From positions 4,593,320-4,657,319 of the forward strand of contig NC_090179.1 in NCBI RefSeq assembly GCF_024679245.1: a DNA stretch of 64,000 nucleotides. The letters are read 5' to 3'. The stretch comes from Pseudorasbora parva (Eukaryota > Chordata > Actinopteri > Cypriniformes > Gobionidae). Below, piece by piece: positions 55,564 through 64,000 of the stretch; the first letter of the stretch is position 1; every line of letters begins with the position of its first letter. Under the pieces are notes generated by a model, which did not search any database, was not told the origin of the DNA, and was given only the letters and a program-made list of their open reading frames with translations. The position numbers and the translations under genes are program-made.

Positions 55564-56700
55564 ATGGAGCTTGGCAGAAATCTGCGAGTCATGCGACATC
55601 TTAACTCCAAGTACATCCGGCAGCAGGGGTCAGATGTACAGGTGTTCGCGGGTCTGTTTTTAAAGGAGGTGGACCAGTTTGGCATCAACGAGGCAGAGTG
55701 GAAGGAGACTTTTAACCTCTGCCTCGACATGCCCCTCTGTCCAGGGGTGATGGAGAGGATGGGGAGCCAAGAAATCTGGGGAATTCGTCGACCGCCTGGG
55801 TCCCAGTCCTTCCATGGTCCCTATTTCTATAGATTGTGTTCCGGTGGACCCTGTTCCGGTGGTCCTGAAACGGAGGAGGAGAAGGAAGTCTCCCTCCGTG
55901 CCTGTGCCGGTGGTCCCTGTGCCGGTGGTCCCTGTGCCAGCGGATCGTATGCTGGTGGTCCCAGTACCGGCAGATCGTGTTCCAGTGGTCCCGATTCCGG
56001 CGGATCGTATTCCGGTGGTCCCAGTACCGGCGGATCGTGTTCCAGTGGTCCTGAAACGGAGGAGAAAGAAGTCTCCCTCCGTGCCTGTTCCGGTGGTCCC
56101 AGTTCCAGTGGTCCCTGTGCCGGTGGTCCCACTGCCGGCGGACCGCGCCTCCCAGGCGTCCTGCTCTCACCGCGCCTCCCAGGCGTCCTGCTCTCACCGC
56201 GGCTCCCAGGCGCCCTGCTCTCACCGCGCCTCCCTGGCGTCCTGCTCTCACCGCGCCTCCCAGGCATCCTGCTCTGCTCACGCCTCCCTGGCGCCCTGCT
56301 CTGCCTGCGGCGCTGAGGCGCCCTGCTCTGCCTGCGGCGCTGAGGCGCCCTGCTCTGCCTGCACCGCTGAGGCGTCCTGCTCTCCGTGCGCCGCTGAGGC
56401 ATCCTGCTCTTCGTGCGCCGCCGAGGCGTACTGCCCTGTCCGCGCCGCCGAGGCGCCCTGCTCTGCCCGCGCCGTCGAGGCGCCCTGCTCTTCCCACGCC
56501 GAACCGGCGCCCTGCTCTTCCCGCGCCGAACCGGCGCCCTGCTCTTCCCACGCCGAACCGGCGTCCTGCTCTGCCCGCGCCGAACCGGCGCCCTGCTCTT
56601 CCCGCGCCGAACCGGCGCCCTGCTCTTCCCACGCCGAACCGGCGCCCTGCTCTGCCCGCGCCTCCCGGGGCGCCTGAACTTTGTGGGCCACCATGGCCTC
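55564..56700 (+). CDS. Gag-like/unknown ORF of the short LTR element
   Basis: The start at ATG 55564 gives MELGRNLRVMRHLNSKYIRQ, then VFAGLFLKEVDQFG, NEAEWKETFNLCLDMPLCPG and MERMGSQEIWG. This is a non-repetitive helical N-terminus of about 75 residues. After about 55800 the likely coding continues in the frame that reads VPVVPVPADRVPVVP, a Pro/Val-rich array. From 56140 it reads nine-residue repeats such as ASQASCSHR, AEAPCSACG and AEPAPCSSR. The starting frame instead gives Gly/Ser-rich text, so a frameshift near 55800 is likely. I do not recognise the function; the position suggests a gag-like or accessory protein. Confidence 0.5.
56140..56665. repeat. 27-bp coding minisatellite
   Basis: About 19 units of 27 bp occur in three subtypes: CGCGCCTCCCAGGCGTCCTG (56140-56280), GCGGCGCTGAGGCGCCCTGC (56300-56460) and CGCCGAACCGGCGCCCTGCT (56490-56660). 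The period of nine codons keeps all frames open on both strands. Confidence 0.9.
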
Positions 56701-56924
56701 ATGAATTTTTTGTTGTCCCATTTCTCCCCTTGTTGACCCCTCCCTTGTCTGTTCCTTCCTTGTCTGTTTCCCCTGTCCCTCCCGTGCCCCCCTGGTCTGT
56801 CCCTCCCGTCCCGCCCTGGTCTGTCCCTCCCGTCCCTCTCTGGTCTGTCCCTCCCGTCCCTCCCTGGTCTGTCCCGCCCATCCCTAGAGGAGCGTCTGGT
56901 AGCCGCTCCTTAAGGAGGGGGTAG

Positions 56925-57270
56925 TGTCACATGCCTGTCCTGTCTTGTGCACATATGTGGGTTTTGTCATGTCTTGCATGTGCTCCTGTCATTGTCTGAT
57001 CCCTCCCCCTTGTTATCTGATTAGTGTTTTTGTCAACCTTTTGTCCTTGTGTTTGTCAGTCTAGGTTGGATCCTTGTGTATGTCTCTTGTCCACGTCTCC
57101 CGTTCCCCCTGTGACTTCTGTTGGTATGTTTTGAGTTTTAGTTTATGTTCTATTATGTGTTTTGCCCCCTCGTGGGTGTTTGTTTTGTATTTATGTTTTA
57201 TTTTGTTAATAAATTAATTTTTTCCTGCACTTGAGTCCTCGCACCATTTTTCCTTGTCTGTGACGTAACA
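56925..57270 (+). repeat. 3' LTR, 346 bp
   Basis: This is collinear with the 5' LTR but shorter by one deletion near 57030. It ends CTTGTCTGTGACGTAACA. Confidence 0.93.
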
Positions 57271-57352
57271 GTTACATTTGACCCAGGATCTGGGTAACAT
57301 AAAAACTACTAAACACTGGGTTGTTATGTCTGACCCAGGTTATGGTATAAAC

Positions 57353-58758
57353 TTTAATGAGAATAAGAACTAGTTATTAGTTATGATGCTTCTCTCATAT
57401 ACCTTCAAATCTCACTTAGTAAATATAAGCTTTGTCAATTTTCTTTAACTGGTAAGTTGTTAGAAACAAATATGGGAAATCGAAATGTAGTGATTCAAAT
57501 CATTGCAGCACATTTATCATTCTTATTCACTAATATCTTCTATGGCGCTATATAGGAGTCCCAAATTTTGTCAGCAAGATTATTAACAGAAATTCTGTTA
57601 TGTTGGCCAACATCAAAAAGAGTCCATGAACCGTTAGAAATGAGGCGTGAGCATTTCACAAGAACCTGAGGGTGATGTGTGAGTCTCATTCTTCATGCGC
57701 TGTAGAAGTGAGGCAGCGTTCCAGACTCTACCTCTGACAGCAGCAGCTGTGCAAACATCTGCTCTAATAAGTCTTCTGAAGAGCCCAGGAAAAAGCAGTA
57801 TGGCCATCCATTAAGGAGCGTGAGCCGAGAGTCATTTTTAAAAAGGCGTCTTTTACCTCCTCAAGCATTTTGGGTGGATCTTCGACACATCCCACTCCCC
57901 TCAAAGTCATTTGGCTGTCAGTCTGCATATTCTATTTCCCTTCTGCTTTGTTTGGCCAGGACTGGCTAATGCAGACTGTTATCAGCTCTTAAAGCAACAG
58001 TGTCAGCGATGTGGGAAAATACTCCAAATTCATGAGCTCGGAGAGTCCATCGCAGGTCTCATCAGATAGGGGCCACAGCAAGACAGAATGCACAATGCCT
58101 GCAGATATCAGTTTACTGCTCCGTTGACTGAGTAAAGGGTCCTTTTTAGCATTTTCCTCCCTCACGTTAGGTTCGAAACCGATACCATCAATTAATATAA
58201 TATGACAGAGAACAAGGTGTGTTAGAAATGCTTTTCCACTCCTTACAACATCAAGTTCTGGGAAAAATTGACCTAAGCCTTGGGGGCTTCATGATTTTAT
58301 TAAGATTAATTCAAATGTTATAGTCATTAACATAACAGTGTGTGAATTATATGTGTGCATTGTGCATGACATTTGAGAGAGATCTATGATTTTCATGCTT
58401 GCACAATTTCTTGCAAAGTTTCTGGACGTTTTCTGTGGATTTCAGTAACAGCTGATGAGAATAAAAGAAGAAAAGTAAATATATGAATGATGTATAAACA
58501 ACATGTTAGATGTTTACCCACATTAAATCCTGTATTAAACGCTGAGTTGTCGGAAAAGCTAAACATGTGTTGACTTTTGTTTTCAAAACAGACATTACAA
58601 GCTTGCATTCAATCACAAAGACCAGGAAAGATGTTATGGTGAAACACAGTAATTACTCGTAAGTTTTATTAACAAGTCTGGCCATAAGATTGCTATCATG
58701 AAGTTTTAAAGTTACGTGAGTGAACATACAGACTGGAAAAAAGAGATGTATTTTAAAA
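57353..58758. other. Non-coding, no feature recognised
   Basis: No coding or repeat boundary is supported. The sequence from 57590 to 58140 is less repetitive than its surroundings. Confidence 0.5.
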
Positions 58759-60285
58759 TACAGTGCACCCGGAAAGTATTCACAGCGCTTCAATTTTTAC
58801 ACATTTTGTTATGTTACAGCCTTATTCCTAAAAAGATTAAAATCATTATTTATTTTTTTACCTCAACTCTACAAACAATACCCCATAATGACAAAGGTTG
58901 TTTGAAATCTTTGCAAATGTATTAAAAATAAAAAACAAGACAAATCACATGTACATAAGTATTCACAGCCTTTGTCATGACACTCAAAAATGAGCTCAGG
59001 TGCTTCTGTTTCCACTGATCATCCTTAAGATGTTTCTACAACTTGATTGGAGTCCACCTGTGGTAAATACATTAGATTGGACATAATTTGGAAAGGCACA
59101 CACCTGTCTATATAAGGTCCCACAGTTAACAGTGCATGTCAGAGCACAAACCAAGCCATGAAGTTTAAGGAATTACCTGTAGACCGTCGAGACAGCACAG
59201 TGGCCTCCACCATCTGTGAATGGAAAACTCTACCTTGATCTGGCTGCCTTGCCAAACTGAGTAATCAGAGGAGAAAGGGCCTTAGTCAGGGAGGTGACCA
59301 AGAACCCAATGTTCACTCTAACAAAGCTCCAGCATTTCTCTGTGGAGATAGGAACCTTCCAGAAGAATAACCATCTCTGCAGCACTTCATCAATCAGGCC
59401 TGTATGATATAGTGGCCAGATGGCACATGACAGCCTGCCTGGAGTTTACCAAAAGGCACCTAAAGGACTCTCAGATCACGAGAAACCAAATTCTCTGGTC
59501 TGATGAAACAAAGATTGAACTCTTTACCCTAAATGGCATGTTTTATGTCTGGAGGAACCCAGACACTGCTCATCACCTGGCCAATACAATCCCTAAAGTG
59601 AAGAATGGTGGAGGCAGCATCATGCTGTGGGGATGTTTTTCAGCAGCTGGAACAGGGAAACTAGTCCAGATCACAGTAAAGATGAATGCAGCAATGTACA
59701 GAGACAACCTTGATGAAAACCTGCTCCAGAGTGCTCTGGACCTCAGACTGGTGTGAAGATTCATCTTCCAACAAGACAACGACCAAAAGCACACAGCCAA
59801 GATAGCAAAGGAGTGGCTACGGGATAACTCTGTGAATGTCCTTGAGTGGCCCAGCCAGAGCTCAGACTTGAACCCGATTTAACGTCTTTGGAAAGATCTT
59901 AAAATGGCTGTGCACTAACGCTCCCTATCCAACCTGATGGAGCTTGAGAGGTCCTGCAAAGAAGAATGCGAGAAACGTCCTAAAATTAAGTGTGCCAAGC
60001 TTGTAGCATCAAACTCAAAAAGATGTGAGGCTGTAATTGGTGCCAAAGGTGCTTCAACAAAGTATTTAGCAAAGGCTGTGAATACTTATGTACATGCAAT
60101 TTTACTTGTTTTTATTTTTTATAAATTTGCAAAGATTTCAAACAAACTTCCTTTACATTTTCATAAGGGTGTATTGTTTGTATAATGGAGAAAAAATATG
60201 AATTTAATCCATTTTGGAATAAGGTTGTAACATAACAAAATGTGGAAAAAGTGAAGCTATGTGAATCCTTTCTGTAAGCACAGTA
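58759..60285 (+). mobile_element. Tc1/mariner element, second family
   Basis: The left end TACAGTGCACCCGGAAAGTA and the right end TTCTGTAAGCACAGTA are inverted and diverged, with TA at both limits. Inner TIR sequence (TTGTTATGTTACAGCCTTAT) is better conserved. The transposase is on the plus strand. Confidence 0.9.
59160..60090 (+). pseudogene. Tc1 transposase, broken
   Basis: Plus-strand pieces run in order. 59160-59400 is the degraded DNA-binding part. 59412-59756 gives [13 protein letters not shown] text, [20 protein letters not shown] and [20 protein letters not shown]. 59757-59900 gives [20 protein letters not shown] and SSDLNPI. The codon of the third catalytic acid (NPIE in active relatives) is a TAA at 59879. 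The C-terminus ends KLVASNSKRCEAVIGAKGAS. Several stops and shifts are present. Confidence 0.9.
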
Positions 60286-60301
60286 TAGAAAAAATATATG
60301 A

Positions 60302-60306
<5 letters not shown>

Positions 60307-60356
<50 letters not shown>
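60307..60356. repeat. (TA)n microsatellite
   Basis: About 25 TA units. Confidence 0.95.
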
Positions 60357-60357
<1 letters not shown>

Positions 60358-60401
60358 CTAAAATATATTTACTATTTATTTTTAGTGTATTTTCATAACT
60401 T

Positions 60402-60770
60402 TTGAGCGAGTTTGACAAGGGCCAGATTGTGACGGCTACACGACTGGGTCAGAGCATCTCTAAAACTGCAGCTCTTGTGGGCTGTTCCCGGTCTGCAGTG
60501 GTCAGTTTCTATCAAAAGTGCTCCAAGGAAGGAACAGTGGAGAACCGGCCACAGGGTCATGGACGGCCAAGGCTCATTGATGCACGTGGGGAGCGAAGGC
60601 TGGCCCGTGTGGTCCGATCAAACAGACGAGCTACTGGAGCTCAAACTGCTCCAGAAGTTAATGCTGGTTCTGATAGAAAGGTGTCAGAATACACAGAGCA
60701 TCTCAGTTTGTTGCATATGGGGCGGCATAGCCGCTGACCAGTCTGGGTGTCCATGCTGACCCCTGACACC
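60402..60770 (+). pseudogene. Tc1-like transposase N-terminal fragment, third family
   Basis: The frame reads [20 protein letters not shown] then [40 protein letters not shown] and [19 protein letters not shown]. This is the paired helix-turn-helix DNA-binding region with the GRPR hook of a Tc1-type transposase. It differs from the families at 82-1840 and 58759-60285. The frame ends after LLHMGRHSR, and no catalytic domain or TIR was found. It lacks an ATG in frame. Confidence 0.85.
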
Positions 60771-60883
60771 AACGAGATGTGGGGCCTTTTCAAGCAGTTA
60801 ATTTCAAGCATTTTAACAAACTTCTGTTACATTTCTGTTTTCATGTTAAAATAACCCTGGTCTTGCTAAAACGCTCCACATTA

Positions 60884-61092
60884 CAATAAGGCACCAAGTG
60901 ATTAACATTAGTTAATGTATTAACTAACATTAACTAACAAAACAAAACATTTGTTACAGTATTTATGAATTTGTTATGAAGTTACGAAGTTATAAAATGT
61001 TAGTTAATAAAATACTGTTCATAATTAGTTCATGTTAATACACAATGCATTAACCAATAAACAAATTAAACCTTTTTGTAAAGTGTTATCAA
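60884..61092. repeat. MITE fragment of TTACAATAAGG / AAGTGTTATC type
   Basis: It contains the GATTAACATTAGTTAATGTA and TAATACACAATGCATTAACC segments of a common cyprinid MITE. The right end TGTAAAGTGTTATCA is similar to the TGGTAACACTTTA ends of 43246-43519. The left end is eroded. Confidence 0.55.
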
Positions 61093-62029
61093 AAAATTAT
61101 TTTGATTGTGTAAATATTGTTTTTAACATTTCTTGTTGAAATTGAAACAAAATATGTTTCCAATTTGGATTTTTTTCTGTCAACCATGCTGTTTACAACA
61201 TATATACAATATGTTTCAAAAAATATTTTTGCTAGAAGGGCCTTGGCATTTGGAAAGCTCTGGCTTTGAATAAACATTCAGGGAAAGCTTCAGTCTCCTA
61301 TAATAGAGGAACTGAAGTCCATTTTACTTTTATTTTCAATAACAATTGGAAGATTGTAATCATAATCATGATGATTATGACTTGCATTAACATGGTTTAT
61401 AACTGGTGGGAACGGTTCAAAAACATGTGAATGGTCAAGCAGTGGATTAAGCCAATTTAGGGAACAACACTTTGAGCTTTTAAATACCGTATCTCTGGAA
61501 ACAATTTGTGGCCACTGACAGCCTGTGGACAGATGGAAAGCAAAAAATGGGAGTGCTGTGATTTCTGAACAAACATACTTGGCCTACTTGCATCTACAGT
61601 CTGTGGAAAAGCATTCCTCTGCCAAGTGTGCTGACACCAATTATACTCTTACAACATGAAAGAAACGACGTGATAAAAATCATGTCATTAATAAGCTAGA
61701 TCATTTTAGTAAAATGTTGACAGCAGAATACAGTGCTGGTCATAACCTAACCCCGCCAACCAAGAACAAACAAAACAAAAAACAAAACAACTGCACAACA
61801 ACCGGTACAGCTGCACTTGTTTATTACAAACAATGAAATCTACATTAACAGCAATGTTGTTAAACTACTCATCAACTAACTTTCTTCAGAAAACTGTAAA
61901 TAAATCCCTTATGATGCAAGAATCAATCATTTTATCTGACATATCATAACAGACAAAAATATAAAAACCTGTAACCTTCCAGAGGAACTTTAAATTATGT
62001 CAGGATAATCAAAGGTCAGCTGGAACCGG
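61093..62029. other. Non-coding, no feature recognised
   Basis: No supported feature was found. An (A,C)-rich run lies at 61765-61800. Confidence 0.5.
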
Positions 62030-62703
62030 GAACACTTCCCATAAAACGTACTCATTACATTTGAAGAAAAACGACATAAACGCTAATGTTAGTCTCTCTA
62101 TTTATCCCGAGGTTTACTGCAGTCAGCCGGATCTGGGCCGTATCCAGATCAGATGGTGGACCTGCGCCTGGACATGACCAACACATCCCTGAAGTGTCTG
62201 CAGAGAGCGTGTGAATTAAACTGTAAATGCTGTATCGACACGACATCCTCAATAAACCCGTCTCCGGTGTGACGACTCCAATCTCTCGAATAACCTCACG
62301 AATATCTATTTACCTAATATGACTTCTGACCTGCAATGTTACCAGAGTTATAATCATACACTGTTCATCGGCCTGAGGAGAACCGACACCCCAACAAAGC
62401 CTAGTTTCTCCCAAGGTTTTTTTCTCCATTCTGGCCCTGAAGGAGTTTTGGTTCCTTTCCCCCGTCGCCTTTGGCTTTTGGCTTGCTCAGTTGGGGACAC
62501 AAAATTTTCAGCTATATCACTGATCTGCCCGCATTGACACTATATGATACTTTAACTGAGCTGATAACATCACCGTTTGCACCAGAGCAGCTGTACAGCC
62601 GAATCAAATTATGTTGCATTATTTTCCTGTTAACACTGTGAAGCTGCTTTGAAACAATCGGCATTGTAAAAAGCGTTTTTATAAATAAAGGTGACTTGAC
62701 TTT
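62030..62703 (+). mobile_element. LINE 3' end, plus orientation
   Basis: Segments such as GGAACCGGGAACACTTCCCA, CTAATGTTAGTCTCTCTA and GGTGGACCTGCGCCTGGACA are also found, inverted, at 29930-30070 in the LINE at 29496. The element ends AAATAAAGGTGACTTGACTT. No ORF remains. Confidence 0.75.
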
Positions 62704-62840
62704 ACTTGAATCATCCACAACCTCAAATAGAGGATCCTAAAATAGTGGTAGAGTGGCTGAAATTTACTAAAACAACTTTTACTTTGCACTCAAATCTGAG
62801 CAAATTAAAAAGAATACAAAATGCTTGCCTGTGTTGTGCT

Positions 62841-63079
62841 GAATTCTATGGAAGCCCGTTTCTGCCACTAAACTCGCAATTGCGTGATATAAAGTCACGA
62901 TTCTGCTTTTTTCTCAGTCAGAATTGTGACTACATCATGCAGTTGCGAGTTTATATCTCAGAATTCTGACTTTATAACTCAATTGTAAGAAAAAATTCTG
63001 AGAATTGTTCAGAATTCTGAGATAAAAAGTCTCTATTACTCTTTTTATTTAGTGGCGGGAAAAGGCTTCCATAGAATTC
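62841..63079. repeat. Fold-back MITE with GAATTCTATGGAAGCC ends
   Basis: GAATTCTATGGAAGCCCGTT at the left and its complement AAAGGCTTCCATAGAATTC at the right enclose AT-rich text with repeated CAGAATTCTGAC-like motifs. Confidence 0.78.
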
Positions 63080-63222
63080 TGTATCATAAACAATATTTAA
63101 AATATTTAAAAAGCCATTGAACAGTAGAAAATGTTTATGAATCAGTATCTTAGTTGATATTACTATGAGCAGAGACACAGATGCAGCTATTGATCTGTGA
63201 TAATTGAGTTTAAACTCAAAGG

Positions 63223-64000
63223 GCCCTATCATACACCCAGTGCATTGTGAGGCCAGGCCCGAAACAAGTGTTTTTTGCTAGTTTCAGCTGATGCAGTTCT
63301 CATTTTTACATCCATTTTACAACCACGTTTCCTGGTCTGAAATTGTACGTGTACTGAGAAGAACCGGTTCGTGGAAATGAATCAGACTTTGCATCACTAC
63401 TATGAACTGGATCCAGTGGGTAGACAGATGGATGAGACTTCAGGAATGGTGGATAACTGGATGATAATACTCAGTGTGTTTGCAGGTGGATATGGAAGAC
63501 GAGTAGCTGAGCCAGAGAGATGAGGAAGCCAGGAGATGAAGACCAGGAGACACACTGGAGACTCAGGAAACAGGTGAGTAGCACAATGGAAGTCCTTGAG
63601 GTAAGTAATCAGGTAAGTCCTAATACCAACGGGACAAGACAGTGACTGAGCGTGTGTGTGGGGCTTAGGTGCTAGCAGTGATGAGGTTATGGGCGTGCTT
63701 GAGACAGCAGTATTTTTTATGTTATTTAAAGGTTGTATGTAATATGAGCCTATAGGCAGAGCACAACACGCATACACTCTGATAATTACACACACAGGGA
63801 CACGCAGCAGCAGCACACACACATTTTTAAATATTAAAAATAAAAGGATTCCTCTTTGGAGAAGAGTCCATTCTTTCCGCTCACATGTTCAGCCATGTAA
63901 ATAGCCAATCCCCCATGGTGCAAGCGCTACTGGCTTTTAAAGGGAATGGGACGTTATGCCCAAAACACACCTATGACTCATTCAAAGACTAGGTACAACC
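63223..64000. mobile_element. MITE running off the right edge
   Basis: The start GGGCCCTATCATACACCCAG and the text at 63920-64000 (GGCTTTTAAAGGGAATGGGA, CAAAACACACCTATGACTCA) belong to one widespread fish MITE. The middle (about 63400-63800) is foreign. The right end is outside the window. Confidence 0.55.
63400..63800 (-). repeat. Possible gypsy leader/LTR-like fragment
   Basis: GAGACACACTGGAGACTCAG followed by AACAGGTGAGTAGCACAATG and repeated GGTAAGT-like blocks resembles direct repeat D (26466-26767) in style. No boundaries or coding were found. Confidence 0.3.

Larger units (their letters stand above)
55117..57270 (+). mobile_element. Complete short LTR retrotransposon with one ORF
   Basis: The 5' LTR is 55117-55491 and the 3' LTR is 56925-57270. 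Both start TGTCACATGCCTGTCCTGTC and end in ACA. GTTAC is duplicated at 55112-55116 and 57271-57275. The purine tract AAGGAGGGGGTAG lies just before the 3' LTR. A single ORF region lies inside, with no protease, RT or integrase, so it must depend on another element's enzymes. Confidence 0.93.
55055..57352. repeat. Three-unit tandem repeat (about 48 bp), interrupted
   Basis: Units starting CACTGGGTTGTTATGTCTGA lie at 55055, 55103 (CACTGAGTTGTTAC) and 57314. The middle one is cut by the LTR element at 55117-57270 and resumes as ATTTGACCCAGGATCTGGGT. Confidence 0.8.

Noticed and set aside
55712..56721. Long minus-strand frames rich in Arg/Gly or Gln/Ala/Gly
   Set aside because: They are shadows of the 27-bp minisatellite, whose length is a multiple of three and leaves every frame open.
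1..64000. CRISPR arrays, operons and ribosome binding sites
   Set aside because: The window is vertebrate nuclear DNA with spliced exons and eukaryotic transposons. The tandem arrays present have no spacer structure.

Overview
The window is vertebrate nuclear DNA from a bony fish, most likely a cyprinid (zebrafish, carp or barb relative). The evidence is a spliced vertebrate gene (nipsnap2) together with a dense teleost set of repeats: Tc1, hAT, Harbinger, Kolobok-like and piggyBac-like DNA elements, an L2-like LINE, DIRS tyrosine-recombinase retrotransposons and Ty3/gypsy elements. The species call is an inference from these families; nothing in the sequence fixes it. No bacterial-style gene, CRISPR array or convincing structural RNA gene was seen.

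The only cellular gene I can support is nipsnap2 (mitochondrial NIPSNAP2/GBAS), on the minus strand at 1911-4588. Four coding exons join in phase and end in intron 4; the rest lies beyond the left edge. Its CpG-rich promoter is near 4400-4710. A Tc1 element (82-1840), itself carrying a Harbinger-type MITE, sits in intron 4.

4.7-26.4 kb is a field of nested DNA transposons. Boundaries are set by terminal inverted repeats (TIRs) and target-site duplications (TSDs): two Kolobok-like THAP elements (6211-7398, 25417-26418), several hAT-like elements (9401-10787, 16044-16938, 22127-23825, 24583-25099), a PIF/Harbinger-like MITE packed with CGCGAAT motifs (10924-11878) and fold-back MITEs. The element at 24583-25099, and its relative at 45136-45559, carry a decayed piece of a RecQ-like helicase with a Walker A motif.

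26.4-36 kb holds a gypsy fragment between 300-bp direct repeats, and an L2-like LINE (minus strand) split by a DIRS element (31111-35624). The DIRS element keeps both inverted terminal repeats and the internal complementary region, but its gag and pol are frameshifted and internally deleted.

36-48 kb holds mostly non-coding DNA, a hAT element with a perfect 8-bp TSD (39476-40562), MITEs, a solo LTR (44603-44975), a 40-bp tandem array, a probable piggyBac relic and a palindromic (TA)n tract.

48.5-57.3 kb is a retrotransposon cluster: a second DIRS relic interrupted by a TTAA MITE; a Gmr1-like Ty3/gypsy relic in which integrase precedes reverse transcriptase; and a complete short LTR element (55117-57270, TSD GTTAC) whose ORF contains a 27-bp minisatellite. 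The solo LTR at 44.6 kb belongs to that last family.

57.3-64 kb holds two Tc1 relics (58759-60285 and 60402-60770), a LINE 3' end, and further MITEs running off the right edge. Apart from nipsnap2 nothing forms a cellular pathway. The genes here are mobile-element genes, nearly all broken.
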